DNA from: Daucus carota subsp. sativus | Taxonomy: Eukaryota > Streptophyta > Magnoliopsida > Apiales > Apiaceae | NCBI RefSeq assembly: GCF_001625215.2 | Contig: NC_030381.2 | Span: 46,870,689 to 46,934,688 of the forward strand | Reading direction: 5' to 3' | DNA: 64,000 nucleotides | In this document: one piece after another, positions 37,978-49,214 of the stretch | Position numbering within the stretch: position 1 is the stretch's first letter | Layout of the letters: each line of letters opens with the position of its first letter | Made by a program: the position numbers and the translations under genes | The notes under the pieces: generated by a model | What the model was told of the DNA's origin: nothing | The model's database searches: none | The model's input: only the letters and a program-made list of their open reading frames with translations

Positions 37978-38169
37978 CCATACAAACCTTTATCACCAAA
38001 TCAACATCATGAAAATCCCGCAGATCTGTAATCCCGGACATGATGAACACACAAAATCCAAACAAAAACCAAACTCTCACAGAAGGAGAGACCAAACAAA
38101 ACCCAAATAAATTGGGAACTTATTGAAGCAAACAAGAGATTAACTAATAGTAAAAAAAAAGACAAAATT

Positions 38170-38204
38170 GGGGCTTTCCATCGGTGAAAGCCGATGGAAG
38201 CCCC
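38170..38204 (-). repeat. Strong hairpin inside the retroposed element
   Basis: GGGGCTTTCCATCGG and CCGATGGAAGCCCC pair over 14 base pairs with one bulged base and a 6-base loop. The stem is much more GC-rich than its surroundings and suggests an RNA structure in the source transcript. Confidence 0.7.
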
Positions 38205-38612
38205 TCAGATAAAAGAGACCGTGGCTACTTCAAGGTGAGAGAAATTTAGGGTTTTTGTGAGAGGAGAATACATTACAAGATATATATGATATTTGGAACA
38301 TTATTTCTAAAGAAAAAAAAAATGATAGATCGTGCTAAATCGTAAAATAATTGCAACAAAAGAGTATAGTACTTTGGCAAAAAAAAAAAATAGAGAAGAG
38401 TATAGTACAGTACAAACGCAGCGGACTGTTGCCATTTATCTATTATTATCATAATGATATGGTAGATATTAGTTACAAACTGGTAGATTCATCGTTTACA
38501 CTAAACTCTGCTCATCATTTATTTAAGCCCTTCCAATTTAGCAGAGTTGGTACAATGATAAATTATACAGGCAAATATGTAGTATATGCGTCTTTAACAT
38601 GGTACTAGTAAT

Positions 38613-40915
38613 TTAGAAGAGCAGAAAGTTCTTTTCCTTGAAGCTTTCCACCATATCCTTGAGGCTCACTTCAAGAGGACGGAAATGAATGCCCAGAGAT
38701 TTTGCTCTTTCCTTGGAAACATGGTTGGGTGGCACAACAGGTTTGTCCCCTTCCAACCTGTTTAGTCAAACAAAATGAAAACAAAGAAATTAGATGGAAA
38801 GCTTGCACATAGAATGGAAAGCATGCACATAGATGAATCAGAGGACATACTAATTCTGATTATCAATGACAAAAATAAGCGAGCTTACTTGTCAGGAAGA
38901 CTGAGAGCAGGATACAGCTTGTGCAATATCTCCAAAGCCTCTGAAGAGTCTGTCACATTCCCAACTAAGCAATATCTTCCACTAGCCGAAGGATCCTCAA
39001 ATGCTCGAATATGAGCATAGGCAACATCTCTGACATCAACAAATCTATAAACTCCGCCGAACATGTCTCGTCCTGTGACATGAATTTTCTTTTAAGCATC
39101 ACGATCCATTCGAAGTGTCAAAAGGAAAAAATGGTTCACAATTTATGATATATGGAAGTAACAGCAACACATGCATGCTCATGAGTCTTTTCCGAATTTA
39201 ATTATTGTTATGTTATAGACAAATGTCAACCCAAATCTCACGTGATAAAGATTTTAGTCATATTTTTACGTCATATATATAACTGTGCATAGGATGGCAC
39301 TAAGTCTCGTTTTTCTTTGCACTTGTTTGATTCTATTCCCTAATGAGGTACCTAACGCTTGGAAGTCGGAACTATCAAGAAACATGCATAAATATCTCTT
39401 CGACATAAAAAAGATTCTGGACAAGTCAAGTTGAACAACTGAATTTCAAAATAAGAAGACACTATAAGCTTACCCGTTTTGATGAGGTCCAACATCACTT
39501 TTGAACTGGCATTTAGAACCGGCTGTAAAAGAGCACCTAAGACTAAACCTGGATGCAGCGTCACCAGGTCAATTTTGTGCTCTTCAGCAAACTTCAAAGC
39601 TGCCTGCTCCGCCAATGTTTTTCCAAGGGGATAATAAAGCTGGGAGGACGATGAACCAAAATTTCAAAAACATTAATTAGTTCTAGACACATAGAAAACC
39701 TCGTCATATCATTCATACTTGTGCTTGATCTAAAGTAAATGTAATTAAACAAGTTTTGCATTGTGATAATAACTATAGGTCCTCGTGAACGAACAGTTGA
39801 ACAAGGGAATGAAACGTATTTTAACAGCTGAAATTTCATTTTACAATGTGCACATGCCTTCTGTTCCTCACAAAGTACGGGAGAAGAAAACCAAGTTTCA
39901 TCCATTACAACATCAGGTTTCAAAGGCTTTGCGGTGAACATAACAGAAGCCATTGAAGATGTTATGACCACCCTTTTGATGGATGGAACTTTTGTGCATG
40001 ACTCAAGAACATTAAGTGTTCCCTTCACTGCAGGCTCGACCAGTTCTGCCTGAAATTGAGCAAAAGGAATATAAACAATTCATTTAAAGAGATGAATAAT
40101 ACTAATAAACTTATTATTTGTTCAACAGCTGCTATGAAATAAAGTATAAGATTCACTGTAATAATGATAATGATAATAACTATGCCCTCAAAGCATCATG
40201 AGACAAGTTGAAGAACCTCTGGGTTAGTGGATGAATGGTTTACAGGTGATGCTGTATGAAAGACACAGTCACATCCATCAACCGCAGGATCAAAAGATCC
40301 CTCCTCAAGTAAATTGGCTTCAAACAAGTGAAGTCTTTCCTTGGCTCCGTCAAGTGCAAGGAGGTGTTCGGTCTTCTGTGGATCATCTGAAATACAAGCA
40401 GAAGACTGATGATTACTACCAGCCTTAAAATGTCGATGGAAGCTGTCTAGCTATCTGCCCCTCCCACAACCGACGACAACTCCTAACATTTACTTGGGCA
40501 TATAAGCTTTTGAGTAAAAATTTCTATTTTGGCATCTCAAGGGACCGTTGATGCTGGCCAGGCTTTGGACGAGCCCGCACATCTTTGTTTTTAGGCATCT
40601 CCCAAAAAACCCTCATACTAATGGAATTATTCTGGTTGTTAATATTCTAGTTTTCTGTTTCTCCCGCAGCCGATGTGGACGTGGACAAGCCTAAACAATC
40701 CCGTTGGGTCAAAAACGGAAAACACACTAAATCAACACAGCAAGAAACACAAAAAAAAGAGCAGAAACATGCAAAGAAAAAGAGTTGAAATACAAACTGA
40801 GAGATCGAACAGTGGCGTTGACAGTGTAATTCCGTTCAAGTAACATCTTGACAAGCCATGCAGCGATATATCCTGACGCCCCTGTTACACAAACTAGCTT
40901 TCCTCTTCCACTCAT
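38613..40915 (-). CDS. Phenylacetaldehyde/cinnamoyl-CoA reductase-like SDR, copy A (intact), six exons
   Basis: Exons 5' to 3': 40798-40915, 40217-40386, 39858-40049, 39474-39639, 38889-39072 and 38613-38757. They join to 324 codons plus TAA, normal for the SDR108E family (CCR, DFR, phenylacetaldehyde reductase). The NADP-binding motif is VTGASGYIA (residues 10-18). Catalytic residues are Ser127/128 of ITSS and Y163xxxK167 in [11 protein letters not shown]. Other blocks are [42 protein letters not shown] and [15 protein letters not shown]. The NWYCYGK signature of true cinnamoyl-CoA reductases is absent, so a phenylacetaldehyde- or aldehyde-type reductase is more likely; the substrate is unproven. 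Intron 3 starts with GC. The start matches relatives; an in-frame ATG at 40975 would add 20 residues. Confidence 0.88.
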
Positions 40916-41227
40916 GCTTTCCTCTGTCTCAACTGCCTTAAACTCTTCTTCTTTCTTCTCAGACATAACTGACATGTCGACTCCAAGACAAGATTTTTCA
41001 AGTGTATTCTTGTTCAACTTTTGACTACATGCACTTGTATCTCTGTTTCTTTATAGTGCCTTGTACGACTATGCTACCCACTCCAGCCAGAGTACTTTTA
41101 CAAGTAATTTAATATGATTCTTAAAATTCTTATAAATATTTATTTTTCTAGAATAATTATAGTATTGTAAATTTTTCTTGAGAAAACAATCTAACTATAT
41201 AACTAGTTCTTTAAAACTTAAATTACA

Positions 41228-42475
41228 TTTAAAAAAAATCAAAATAACATTTAATTTGACCAGAATATTTGAAAAATAATGTGTAAACTTTTTCTCATAC
41301 CTTAAATTATATGGAAAAATCAAAATAACACTTAATTTGACCATAAAATTTGAAATTACGTGTAAATTTTTTCTTACACCTTAAATTCCAAGGAAAAATC
41401 AAAATAACACTTAATTTGATCTGAATATTTGAAAAATAATGTGGAAACTTTTTCTTACACCTTAAATAACATGGACAAATCAAAATCACACTTAATTTGA
41501 CCATAAAATTTGAAATTATGTGTAAACTTTTTCTTACACATTAAATTCCATGGAAAAATCAAAATAGCACTTAATTTGACCTGAATATTTGAAAAATAAT
41601 GTGGAAACTTTTTCTTACACCTTCAATAACATGGAAAAATCAAAATCACACTTAATTTGACCATAAAATTTGAAATTATGTGTAAACTTTTTCTTACACA
41701 TTAAATTCCATGGAAAAATCAAAATAACACTTAATTTGACCTGAATATTTGAAAAATAATGTGGAAACTTTTTCTTACATCTTAAACTGCATGGAGAAAT
41801 CAAAATAACACTTAATTTGAGCAGAAAATTTGAAATTATGTGTAGCTTTTTTTTACACCTTAAATTACATGGAAAAATCAAAATAACACTTATTTTGATC
41901 GGAATATTTGAAAAATAATGTGAAAACTTTTGCTTACACCTTAAGTTGAATGGAAAAATCAAAATAACACTTAATTTGATCAGAAAATTTGAAATTACGT
42001 GTAAACTTTTTCTTACACCTTAAATTGCATGGAAAAATCAAAATAACACTTAATTTAACCAGAAAATTTGGAATTATGTGTAAACATTTTCTTATACCTT
42101 AAATTTCATGAAAAAAATCAAAATAACACTTAATTTGACCAGAATATTTGAAAAATAATGTGTAAACTTTTTCTTACATCTTAAATTGCATAGAAAAATC
42201 AAAATAACACCTAATTTGACCAGAAAATTTGAAATTATATATAAACTTTTTCTTACACTTTAAATTCCATTGAAAAATTAAAATAACACTTAATTTGACT
42301 AGAATATTTGAAAAATAATGTGTAAACTTTTTCTTACATTTTAAATTGCATGGAAAAATCAAAATAACACTTAATTTGACCAGAAAATTTGAAATTATGT
42401 GTAAAGTTTTTCTTACACCTTAAATTACATTAAAAAAAATCAAAATAACACTTAATTCGATCAGAGAATCTTACA
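41228..42475. repeat. AT-rich satellite array with 160-bp higher-order repeat
   Basis: Sixteen tandem units start with the word TTAATTTGA or a close variant at 41251, 41332, 41411, 41492, 41571, 41652, 41731, 41812, 41890, 41971, 42050, 42130, 42211, 42290, 42371 and 42452. Spacing alternates 81 and 79 bp with few exceptions. Two subtypes alternate: one with GAATATTTGAAAAATAATG, the other with AAAATTTGAAATTATG. This makes a dimer of 160 bp. The order breaks once, near 41971-42050, where two units of the second type are adjacent. Each 80-bp unit may itself derive from two 40-bp halves sharing GAAAAAT...TAA.CTT. It lies upstream of SDR copy A. Confidence 0.93.
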
Positions 42476-45130
42476 AGATCCGTTCTTCTTTAAATCCTTC
42501 TTCTTTTTGCTAACATCTTGTTTTTTTTGCTAAACAAAACCCCTGTTACAACACTAACAAATCATGTCAAAATTGATATATTGATATATACTGCACTTAC
42601 AACGCTAACATATCATGTTAGCATGATATGTTTTACCAAAATTTATGTTTTTGTTTACAAAATACGTGCTTGATTCTTATTTCAGCAAACAACAAATTTG
42701 GTTCAACTTCACCACATATTACATATTCAGAACAAAGCCCTTTAACTACAGCCAGCTGACATCTCTCTTTCTGTGTACTAGAAAGAGTAAAGAAAAATTC
42801 TCAAGGTGCTGCAATCTTAATAAAACAACTAAATTTATCAAATGTAAAGTTCACATAGGACATTTCGAATTACCGGTGCTGATTAGTGTGACCAATTATG
42901 TTAACAGCATGAGAGTCATTTATTTTTCGGCTACTAGTATGTAACATTTTGATTTAGAGAATCAGAAAGTTCTTTTCCATCAAGCTTTCCACCATATCCT
43001 TGAGGCTCACTTCAAGAGGTAGAAAATCAATGCCTAGACTTTTAGCTCTTTCCTTAGAGACATGGAAGGGTGGACCAGCAGGCTTTTCTTTTTTGCACCT
43101 GAAACTCAATACAATAAAACAAAATACCTGAGACTACTCCAACGACTTGTGGAATTATTAGGTGGAACTTAAAAATTTTGATTACTATCATGCGGTTGTA
43201 TTACAACAGTATCAAATGCATTCAGCAAAGAGTGTACTACTGCATTTTGTTAAAATAACAGCTGGTTTCATAATGCAATCGGAAAAATATTTTTATTTTC
43301 CAATGATATTATATCAAAGTGTGTATAGACTTTAGAGATCCATGTTATATGACTCTAGAGAATCTTAATATAAAAGCATATTATATGATTCCCATGTTCT
43401 TATCAGATCAACCCTTCAGAAGTCACGTCTTTTGTCATCATTTTTCACTTTGATAGTTTGGCCAACATGAAACGAACAGCAGCAACTTAATCTTGACCAC
43501 ATACATGTCCATCCAATGAAATTAAAAAAACATGCTTATCTATTGATTTCTTCGATTATCTGTAATTTGTAAAGTAGATAGAGTGTCAGGCATCTACATT
43601 AAACTTCTGTGATTTACTAAGCCGATACTTCAAAAACTCGTGTCAAGGTGTACAAATCCTTTTTTGATTTAAAATTATTTTTTCATCATTGAACAATGAC
43701 CGACTCTTCATAACAAATCGTTCAGATTATACAAAGAAAGGGATTTAAATCAGAACTACAATGAAGAAAGAAAAAATTGCACGAGACAATGCACATGGAT
43801 GACAACATATTAAATTTTTTAATGTCAGATCCCATGGAATCATGCCTAGAGTCATGGAAGATAGAAATTCTAATATGTGATGGCAATGAAAAGTAAACAT
43901 ACGTATCAGGAAGACTAATAGCAGGATAAAGCTTGTGTATTATCTTCAAAGCCTCCGAAGAGTATGCCACACTCCCAACTAAGCAATATCTTCCACATGC
44001 AGAAGGAATCTCAAATGCTTGTATATGAGCATAAGCAACATCTCTGACATCAACAAATCTATAAATTCCATCAATGGACATTTCTTTTCCTGTGACATAC
44101 AAAATATTTTAACCATCAGGATGATTTAAAAATGTGTGATGATATATGAACACATCCATACTTTTTGATACTTAACAGTGTAATTAAGATGGATGTCATT
44201 TGTTTGTGATACATGCGTTGTAAATTAGACGTCTCTCATCTAGATGGTCGAACAAACAAAAGGAAGCATAACATATATAGCATATACAAATATTACTGAA
44301 ACCAACAAAGTAACGAGAAAAAACAAAAATACTTTAAATTTGGTTGAGAAAGCAAGAGGTGGGGAACTTTAATTACAATTTACTGTAATTAGTTCTAGTT
44401 GGAGTGTAAGACTTCTCTGTAAAGTTTGAGAAGTCTTAAAAGTAGTGCTCGATAATCAATAACATCTTACAATGCCAGAAGTAGAGAAAATGATTATGTT
44501 TATGATAACCTATATTGGAGGAACATCACATATGATACTTGTACATATTAAATACTTGGCTGATAAGTGACATAAACTGATCAGTTGCAAATGTACTTTA
44601 ATGAGGCTGCTCTTTTTTCAATTTTTTCACAATGTCCACAGGCATAACTTTGGCCCTAATGCCTTGCTCCTAGTGTCTGGGTGTCAGACTCAAGCAGTTT
44701 AGCACAGAATGAAGATTTTAAGTACCAGAGCCTTACAGGCCAAAGTTGACAATACAAGTTGTTAGGGGTGTACGCGATTTGTTTTGGGCAGTTAGAAGGT
44801 AAAACCAAACCAGACTACAACTTGCGGTTTTTTAAAATTCTTCATTTGTGGCTAAACCACTAGTTAGAAAAAACCGAACCAAATCAACCCGCGAAAATGC
44901 GGTTTTTGCAGTTCGAATCTACAGTTCAATCACTATAGATGCGTGTGTGTCTAGTTGGAAAAAAAAAAACTCGCCTTAGTTTATGAGCTTGCAGAATTTG
45001 CAGAAATAATAATATAAAGCAGTAGTAATAAAGAAGTGCAGAACACAACCTATGAAAATCAAACAGAATGGTACAATATATAAGATTAAGTAATTATACA
45101 TAAGCAGAAGCTTAGTTTAGAAAGTCGGGA

Positions 45131-45220
45131 AAAGGGGGACAGGGACGTACTCACATAAAACCCATGACCAAAAAAAGGTCATGAATAGGCGCCTGAACCA
45201 CTGGGGCAACACGACATTTG
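45131..45220 (-). mobile_element. SINE with internal deletion in intron 4 of copy B
   Basis: Read on the minus strand, TTGCCCCAGTGGTTCAGGCG is an A-box-like tRNA head, followed by a GGTCATGGGT B-box region and a GAGTACGTCCCTGTCCCC tail. The same SINE is longer in copy C (50920-51130) at the matching place. Confidence 0.65.
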
Positions 45221-47242
45221 TATATTACTATAGTTAGGCATTAAGACAATTCAATATAAGAATTCAACTCATATAAAAATATATGTATATTATAGCACTC
45301 AAGTGACCCTGATTTTTTCTCACTTATAGGTCAGAGGAAAGAGCTGCAAGAATCAATCGAGTAGAAGATACTTGGAATTATGTTATCAAGTTTCTTCCAT
45401 AGGTAGTTGCTAGACAAGTTGCATAGTTGAAAGGTAAATGGTGCTTTGGCAATGTAGCAGAAGGTATCATCTTACCCGTTTTAATGAGGTTTAGCATCCC
45501 TTCTGAAGTAGCATTTAAAACTGGCTGCAAGAGAGGACCTAAGACAAAACCTGGATGCAGTGTCACCAAGTCAATTCCGTGCTCTTCTGCAAACTTTAAA
45601 GCTGCTTGCTCAGCCAATGTTTTGAAAGGTGATAATAAAGCTGAGCAAAAACAGAAGTTCCATCAACATCTTACAGTTCACAAGCTTAAAGATACTCTTT
45701 CAAATTATAGAATTCCAAAGCAGGTGAAATGAAATAATTCCAAATAAAACACGGTCTTCAGATTTAAGCCTTACAACGAAAATGTTCCGTTCCATATTAA
45801 ATAACTATGCCTTCGATTGGAGGATAACAAGGTTAACCACAGACAGCCTATTACTTTCCTTTTTTTTTTTGCTAAATGACTGAAGACTGAAGAAAACAAG
45901 CTGTGCATTGTTTCTAAAACTTTGTAGGCATGCGTTTCAGTTAAAAAAGAGTGGAATATATGCTATAGGCAGTCTACAGAACAAGCACATTTTAACATAT
46001 TTAACAGTTGAGAATTTCATATTATGTTGTACACTTGCCTTCCGTTCCTCACAAAGTACTGGAGAAGAAAACCAAGTTTCATCCATCACAGTATCAGGCT
46101 TCAAAGGCTTCCCGGTGATCATAATTGAAGCTGTGGAAGATGTTATTACCACCCTTTTAATAGATGGAAATTTTGTGCATGACTGAAGAACGTTAAGTGT
46201 TCCCTTCACTGCAGGCTCGACCAGTTCTGCCTGAAACTGAGTAAAGGAAATAAGAACACGGAGGTCAAACGTACGCTTGTAAGCTAAAATTCCATTTCAG
46301 AAACATTTGTTAGAAAAGTACAAAAAATAAAATGCAGATCATGCTCACACGTTGGTTGTTATCATATATTGATAACAATCAAGGAAACTACACAGCAATA
46401 GATCTACTGACTAAGTAAATGATAATTATAAACAAAATAAGACAACAACCTAATATAACCCAGGAAATTCACTTGTTCTGCCAAAGATACGAACTGAATC
46501 TATATTGTCCAATAATATGGTAGATAAAGGTTCCAGTCGTGTGTAAGTTTAAGAATGGCGACGAAGTATGAGCACTTTATCTAGTGACAAAGTGCTAAAT
46601 CTATATAACTCTTTAAAAGTAGTTGTAATACTACATATACTCTTCTTGTCATGGTATTGCCATCCAATTTAATGTGACTAAATGTCTAATTTGTCCCTAA
46701 ATTTGTCTAGATCAGTCTTACTTACAAGTACACGGAAATGCAAGGAGTAGAAGAAAAAAACCTGGGGGATAGAAGATGAAAGGTTTACAGGTGATGCTGT
46801 ATGAAAGACACAATCACATCCATCAACCGCAGGATCAAATGATCCCTCCTCAAGTAAATTTGCTTCAAACAAGTGAAGTCTTTCCTTGGCTCCGTCAAGT
46901 GCAAGGAGGTGTTCGGTCTTCTGTGGATCTTCTGAAATACAAGAAGAAGACTGATGATAACTACTAGCCTTAAAATGTAGATGGAAGGAGTCTAAATTTC
47001 TTCTGACATTCAGCAACTCAGTATATATCTAGTTCATCATGTCATGCAAATTGCAAAGCTCCAATCCTCACAAGGTCATGTGCAACTTTAGGTTATGAGA
47101 CATGTCATTTTATTCTTTTTAGTTGGGAAATAAGCTTATGAGTAAAAATTTCTGCAGTGTCTGAAAACTAATATCTAATGTCTTTGGCTATTAAGGAGGA
47201 CCTAAGCGAATTTCAGACTGTTCAGCAAAACAAGAACACGAC

Positions 47243-47335
47243 GGATAGCCTAATGACACAGATTTATTTGGTGGTCTGGGTTCGAGAAAATATTTCTGTA
47301 CTTGTAAGGTATATAAGCCTAATTTTTCAAAAAAA
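47243..47335 (+). mobile_element. SINE-like tRNA-derived fragment in intron 1 of copy B
   Basis: GATAGCCTAATGACACAG resembles an A box, and GGTCTGGGTTCGAG, about 30 bases later, is a good B box. The head resembles the one overlapping the CAT stop codon. No target duplication was found. Confidence 0.5.
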
Positions 47336-47441
47336 CGAAAACCAATAAAACAATGATCACAAATCATCTTTAAAAATTACAAGCAAAAAAAAAACAAAGA
47401 TTACAACTTAACTGAGCACATGAGTTGAGCTTAACATATTA

Positions 47442-47746
47442 TGTTGTGTTTGGTTGGGGTAAATGAAAATGGAAGGAATGGAATGAGATTTGAACTATAA
47501 TTTAGTTGAATGTATATTATTTCAATTCTTCCACCATTCCATTCCTATCACCCTTAACTAGAGCTCAAACCCTTAATTTTGTGAAGGAATGCTCCATTCC
47601 TTATCATACCTATTTTCTACCCAAATCTTATCATACAAAATTTGCTTTCACATTTCACTCATTTTTTTCAAAGTCCTCCCTCCTACACTCTATTATTTTC
47701 TTTTATTTTACTCATTCCATTCCATTCACCCCAACCAAACACAACA
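47442..47746. mobile_element. Tourist-like (PIF/Harbinger) MITE in intron 1 of copy B
   Basis: TGTTGTGTTTGGTTGGGG at the left is matched in reverse by CCCCAACCAAACACAACA at the right. The inverted repeat runs on for nearly 40 bases through GAATGG words. TTA flanks both sides (47439-47441, 47747-47749). The 305-bp element is non-coding and well preserved. Confidence 0.92.
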
Positions 47747-48121
47747 TTAGAACTTGAAATTCACAGAACACACTGAATCAAGTTTAAAAGAAAAAAAGCC
47801 CTTCCAGTTTCAATCAATAAAACAAAAACAAAATAGAAATTGATTTAATGCCTTAAACTACACATATCAAGAACTGGGTTTCTCATTTTGCACTAATATA
47901 TCACAGAAAACACAAATAAAGCAAGATAAGTGAGGCAAATCAACAAAGCAAGGAACACAAAAAAGAGCAGAAACATGCAAAGAAAAAGAGTTGAAATACA
48001 AACTGAGAGATCGAACAGTGGCGTTGACAGTGTAATGACGTTCAAGTAACATCTTGACAAGCCATGCAGCGATATATCCTGACGCCCCTGTTACACAAGC
48101 TAGCTTTCCTCTTCCACTCAT

Positions 48122-49214
48122 GCTTTCCTCTGTCTCAACTGCCTTAAACTCTTCAACTTTTGTCTGTCCTAAAATAGGGGTACTAATTTTACAGTGATAA
48201 ATTGAACACCTATAAAATTGTATAAAATTATTCGAAAACACAAGTGTTTGAGCATTTTATTATAATAAAAAAATAAGTAACATGTACGAGTATAATTTAA
48301 TTATGAACAAGAGGAATCTTAATTAGTTCACGTGAATTTAAGAACCGGCTGCTGAGAGTAATATTTTAGTGCAAAATTTAGCGCTAACAACAGACAAGAA
48401 CATTGATTGAATAGATAAATTCAACTCTCTCGTCCTACAAATTGGTCCAAGTCTAAGAATAAGACAGAGCCGAGACCTCACCAACGGCTTGGTTCTTTAT
48501 TATCTGGTTGTCAGAAATTTTAATAATTTAAGCAGGAATATAAAATTATATATTCACTTTTATAATTTGCAATTACACATTTACTTTTACTTTAATCACA
48601 AATTCGATCATCAAAACCTTAATAAATATAAATCTTCATAAAGAATCTTTCAGAAGCAATCTTGTTTATTAATAAACTTATACTTGTATACAACTACTTA
48701 CCTCATAATACTTTTTTAGTGATGATATGGTTATCCGTAAAAAAAAAATAAAAAAAATCTGGTATGGTTTGGTCAACAAGCACGAGTCAGAGTTGTAAGC
48801 ATAAAGGGTTTCTTAAGTAATCCTTGAGGCTCAAGAGGTAGGAAATCAATGGCCAGAGTTCTAGCTTTTTCCTTGGAGACACGGTAGGCTGGCCCAACAG
48901 GCTTCTCCCCTTGGCACCTCTGGGGAAAATGAGTATGCATGCTTCAACGAAAAGCAACTAACCTCAACATATCCAGAACCAAGCCCTCTAAATACAGCCA
49001 GCTTTATTTATCTCTCTCTGTGTTTTAGAAAGAGTTTAAGAAAGATTCACAAGGTGCTACAAGTCTTTATAAAACAACCCAGTTTATCATAATAATTACA
49101 GTTCTCATCGGACACTTCAAATTTTCGGTAGGGATTTGTGTGACCAACTGACCAAGTATGTTTGCAGCATGAGAATAATTTATTTTGCAGCTGACTAGTA
49201 TGTAACATTTTGAT
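48122..49214. other. Region between SDR copies B and C
   Basis: It holds the upstream sequence of copy B, a lone last-exon relic, and from about 48966 a downstream flank of copy C that resembles the downstream flank of copy B (42715-42953). The codons before the B start still encode [11 protein letters not shown] in frame, as in copy A, but no ATG opens them. Confidence 0.6.
48822..48917 (-). pseudogene. Relic of SDR exon 6
   Basis: On the minus strand an acceptor-like CAGAG is followed by codons for CQGEKPVGPAYRVSKEKART and then LAIDFLPLE, clearly the start of the last SDR exon. A small deletion after LPLE (where relatives read [10 protein letters not shown]) destroys the rest. No other exons lie nearby, so this is the remnant of a fourth copy. 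Confidence 0.8.

Larger units (their letters stand above)
37453..38285 (-). mobile_element. Retroposed element with 14-bp target duplication and nested CACTA MITE
   Basis: A direct repeat, ATGATATTTGGAAC, at 37439-37452 and 38286-38299 brackets this insertion. Its left edge is a run of T, so on the minus strand it ends in poly(A) like a LINE, SINE or processed pseudogene. About 515 bases remain after removing a nested CACTA-type MITE. The minus-strand 5' part has AAACCCTAAATTTCTCTC and a strong hairpin. A short ATG frame (MSGITDLRDFHDVDLVIKV) is followed, after an apparent frame change, by FMIDCSKQYWEYYIMYISLQ. I do not recognise the source gene. A related copy lies near 62462-62840. Confidence 0.7.
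42954..48121 (-). pseudogene. Phenylacetaldehyde/CCR-like SDR, copy B, frameshifted
   Basis: Exons 5' to 3': 48004-48121, 46762-46931, 46039-46230, 45476-45640, 43903-44089 and 42954-43098, with the same splice sites as copies A and C. Exon 4 has 165 bases where A and C have 166. A run of five T on the plus strand (A and C) is four T here at 45620-45623, just after the catalytic YHLSK. The shift produces an in-frame TAA at 45596-45598, leaving about 174 residues without the C-terminal substrate-binding half. All other exons are open and conserved, ending [20 protein letters not shown]. This suggests recent loss of function, or a homopolymer error in the assembly. The third intron again starts with GC. 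Confidence 0.82.

Noticed and set aside
38775..39014. Plus-strand frames across the SDR exons
   Set aside because: They are antisense to conserved SDR exons with verified splice sites and family motifs.
41307..42362. Minus-strand frames with repeated KKKF and SVILIF words
   Set aside because: They are the satellite units translated. The 160-bp period is not a multiple of 3, so no lasting protein repeat is possible.
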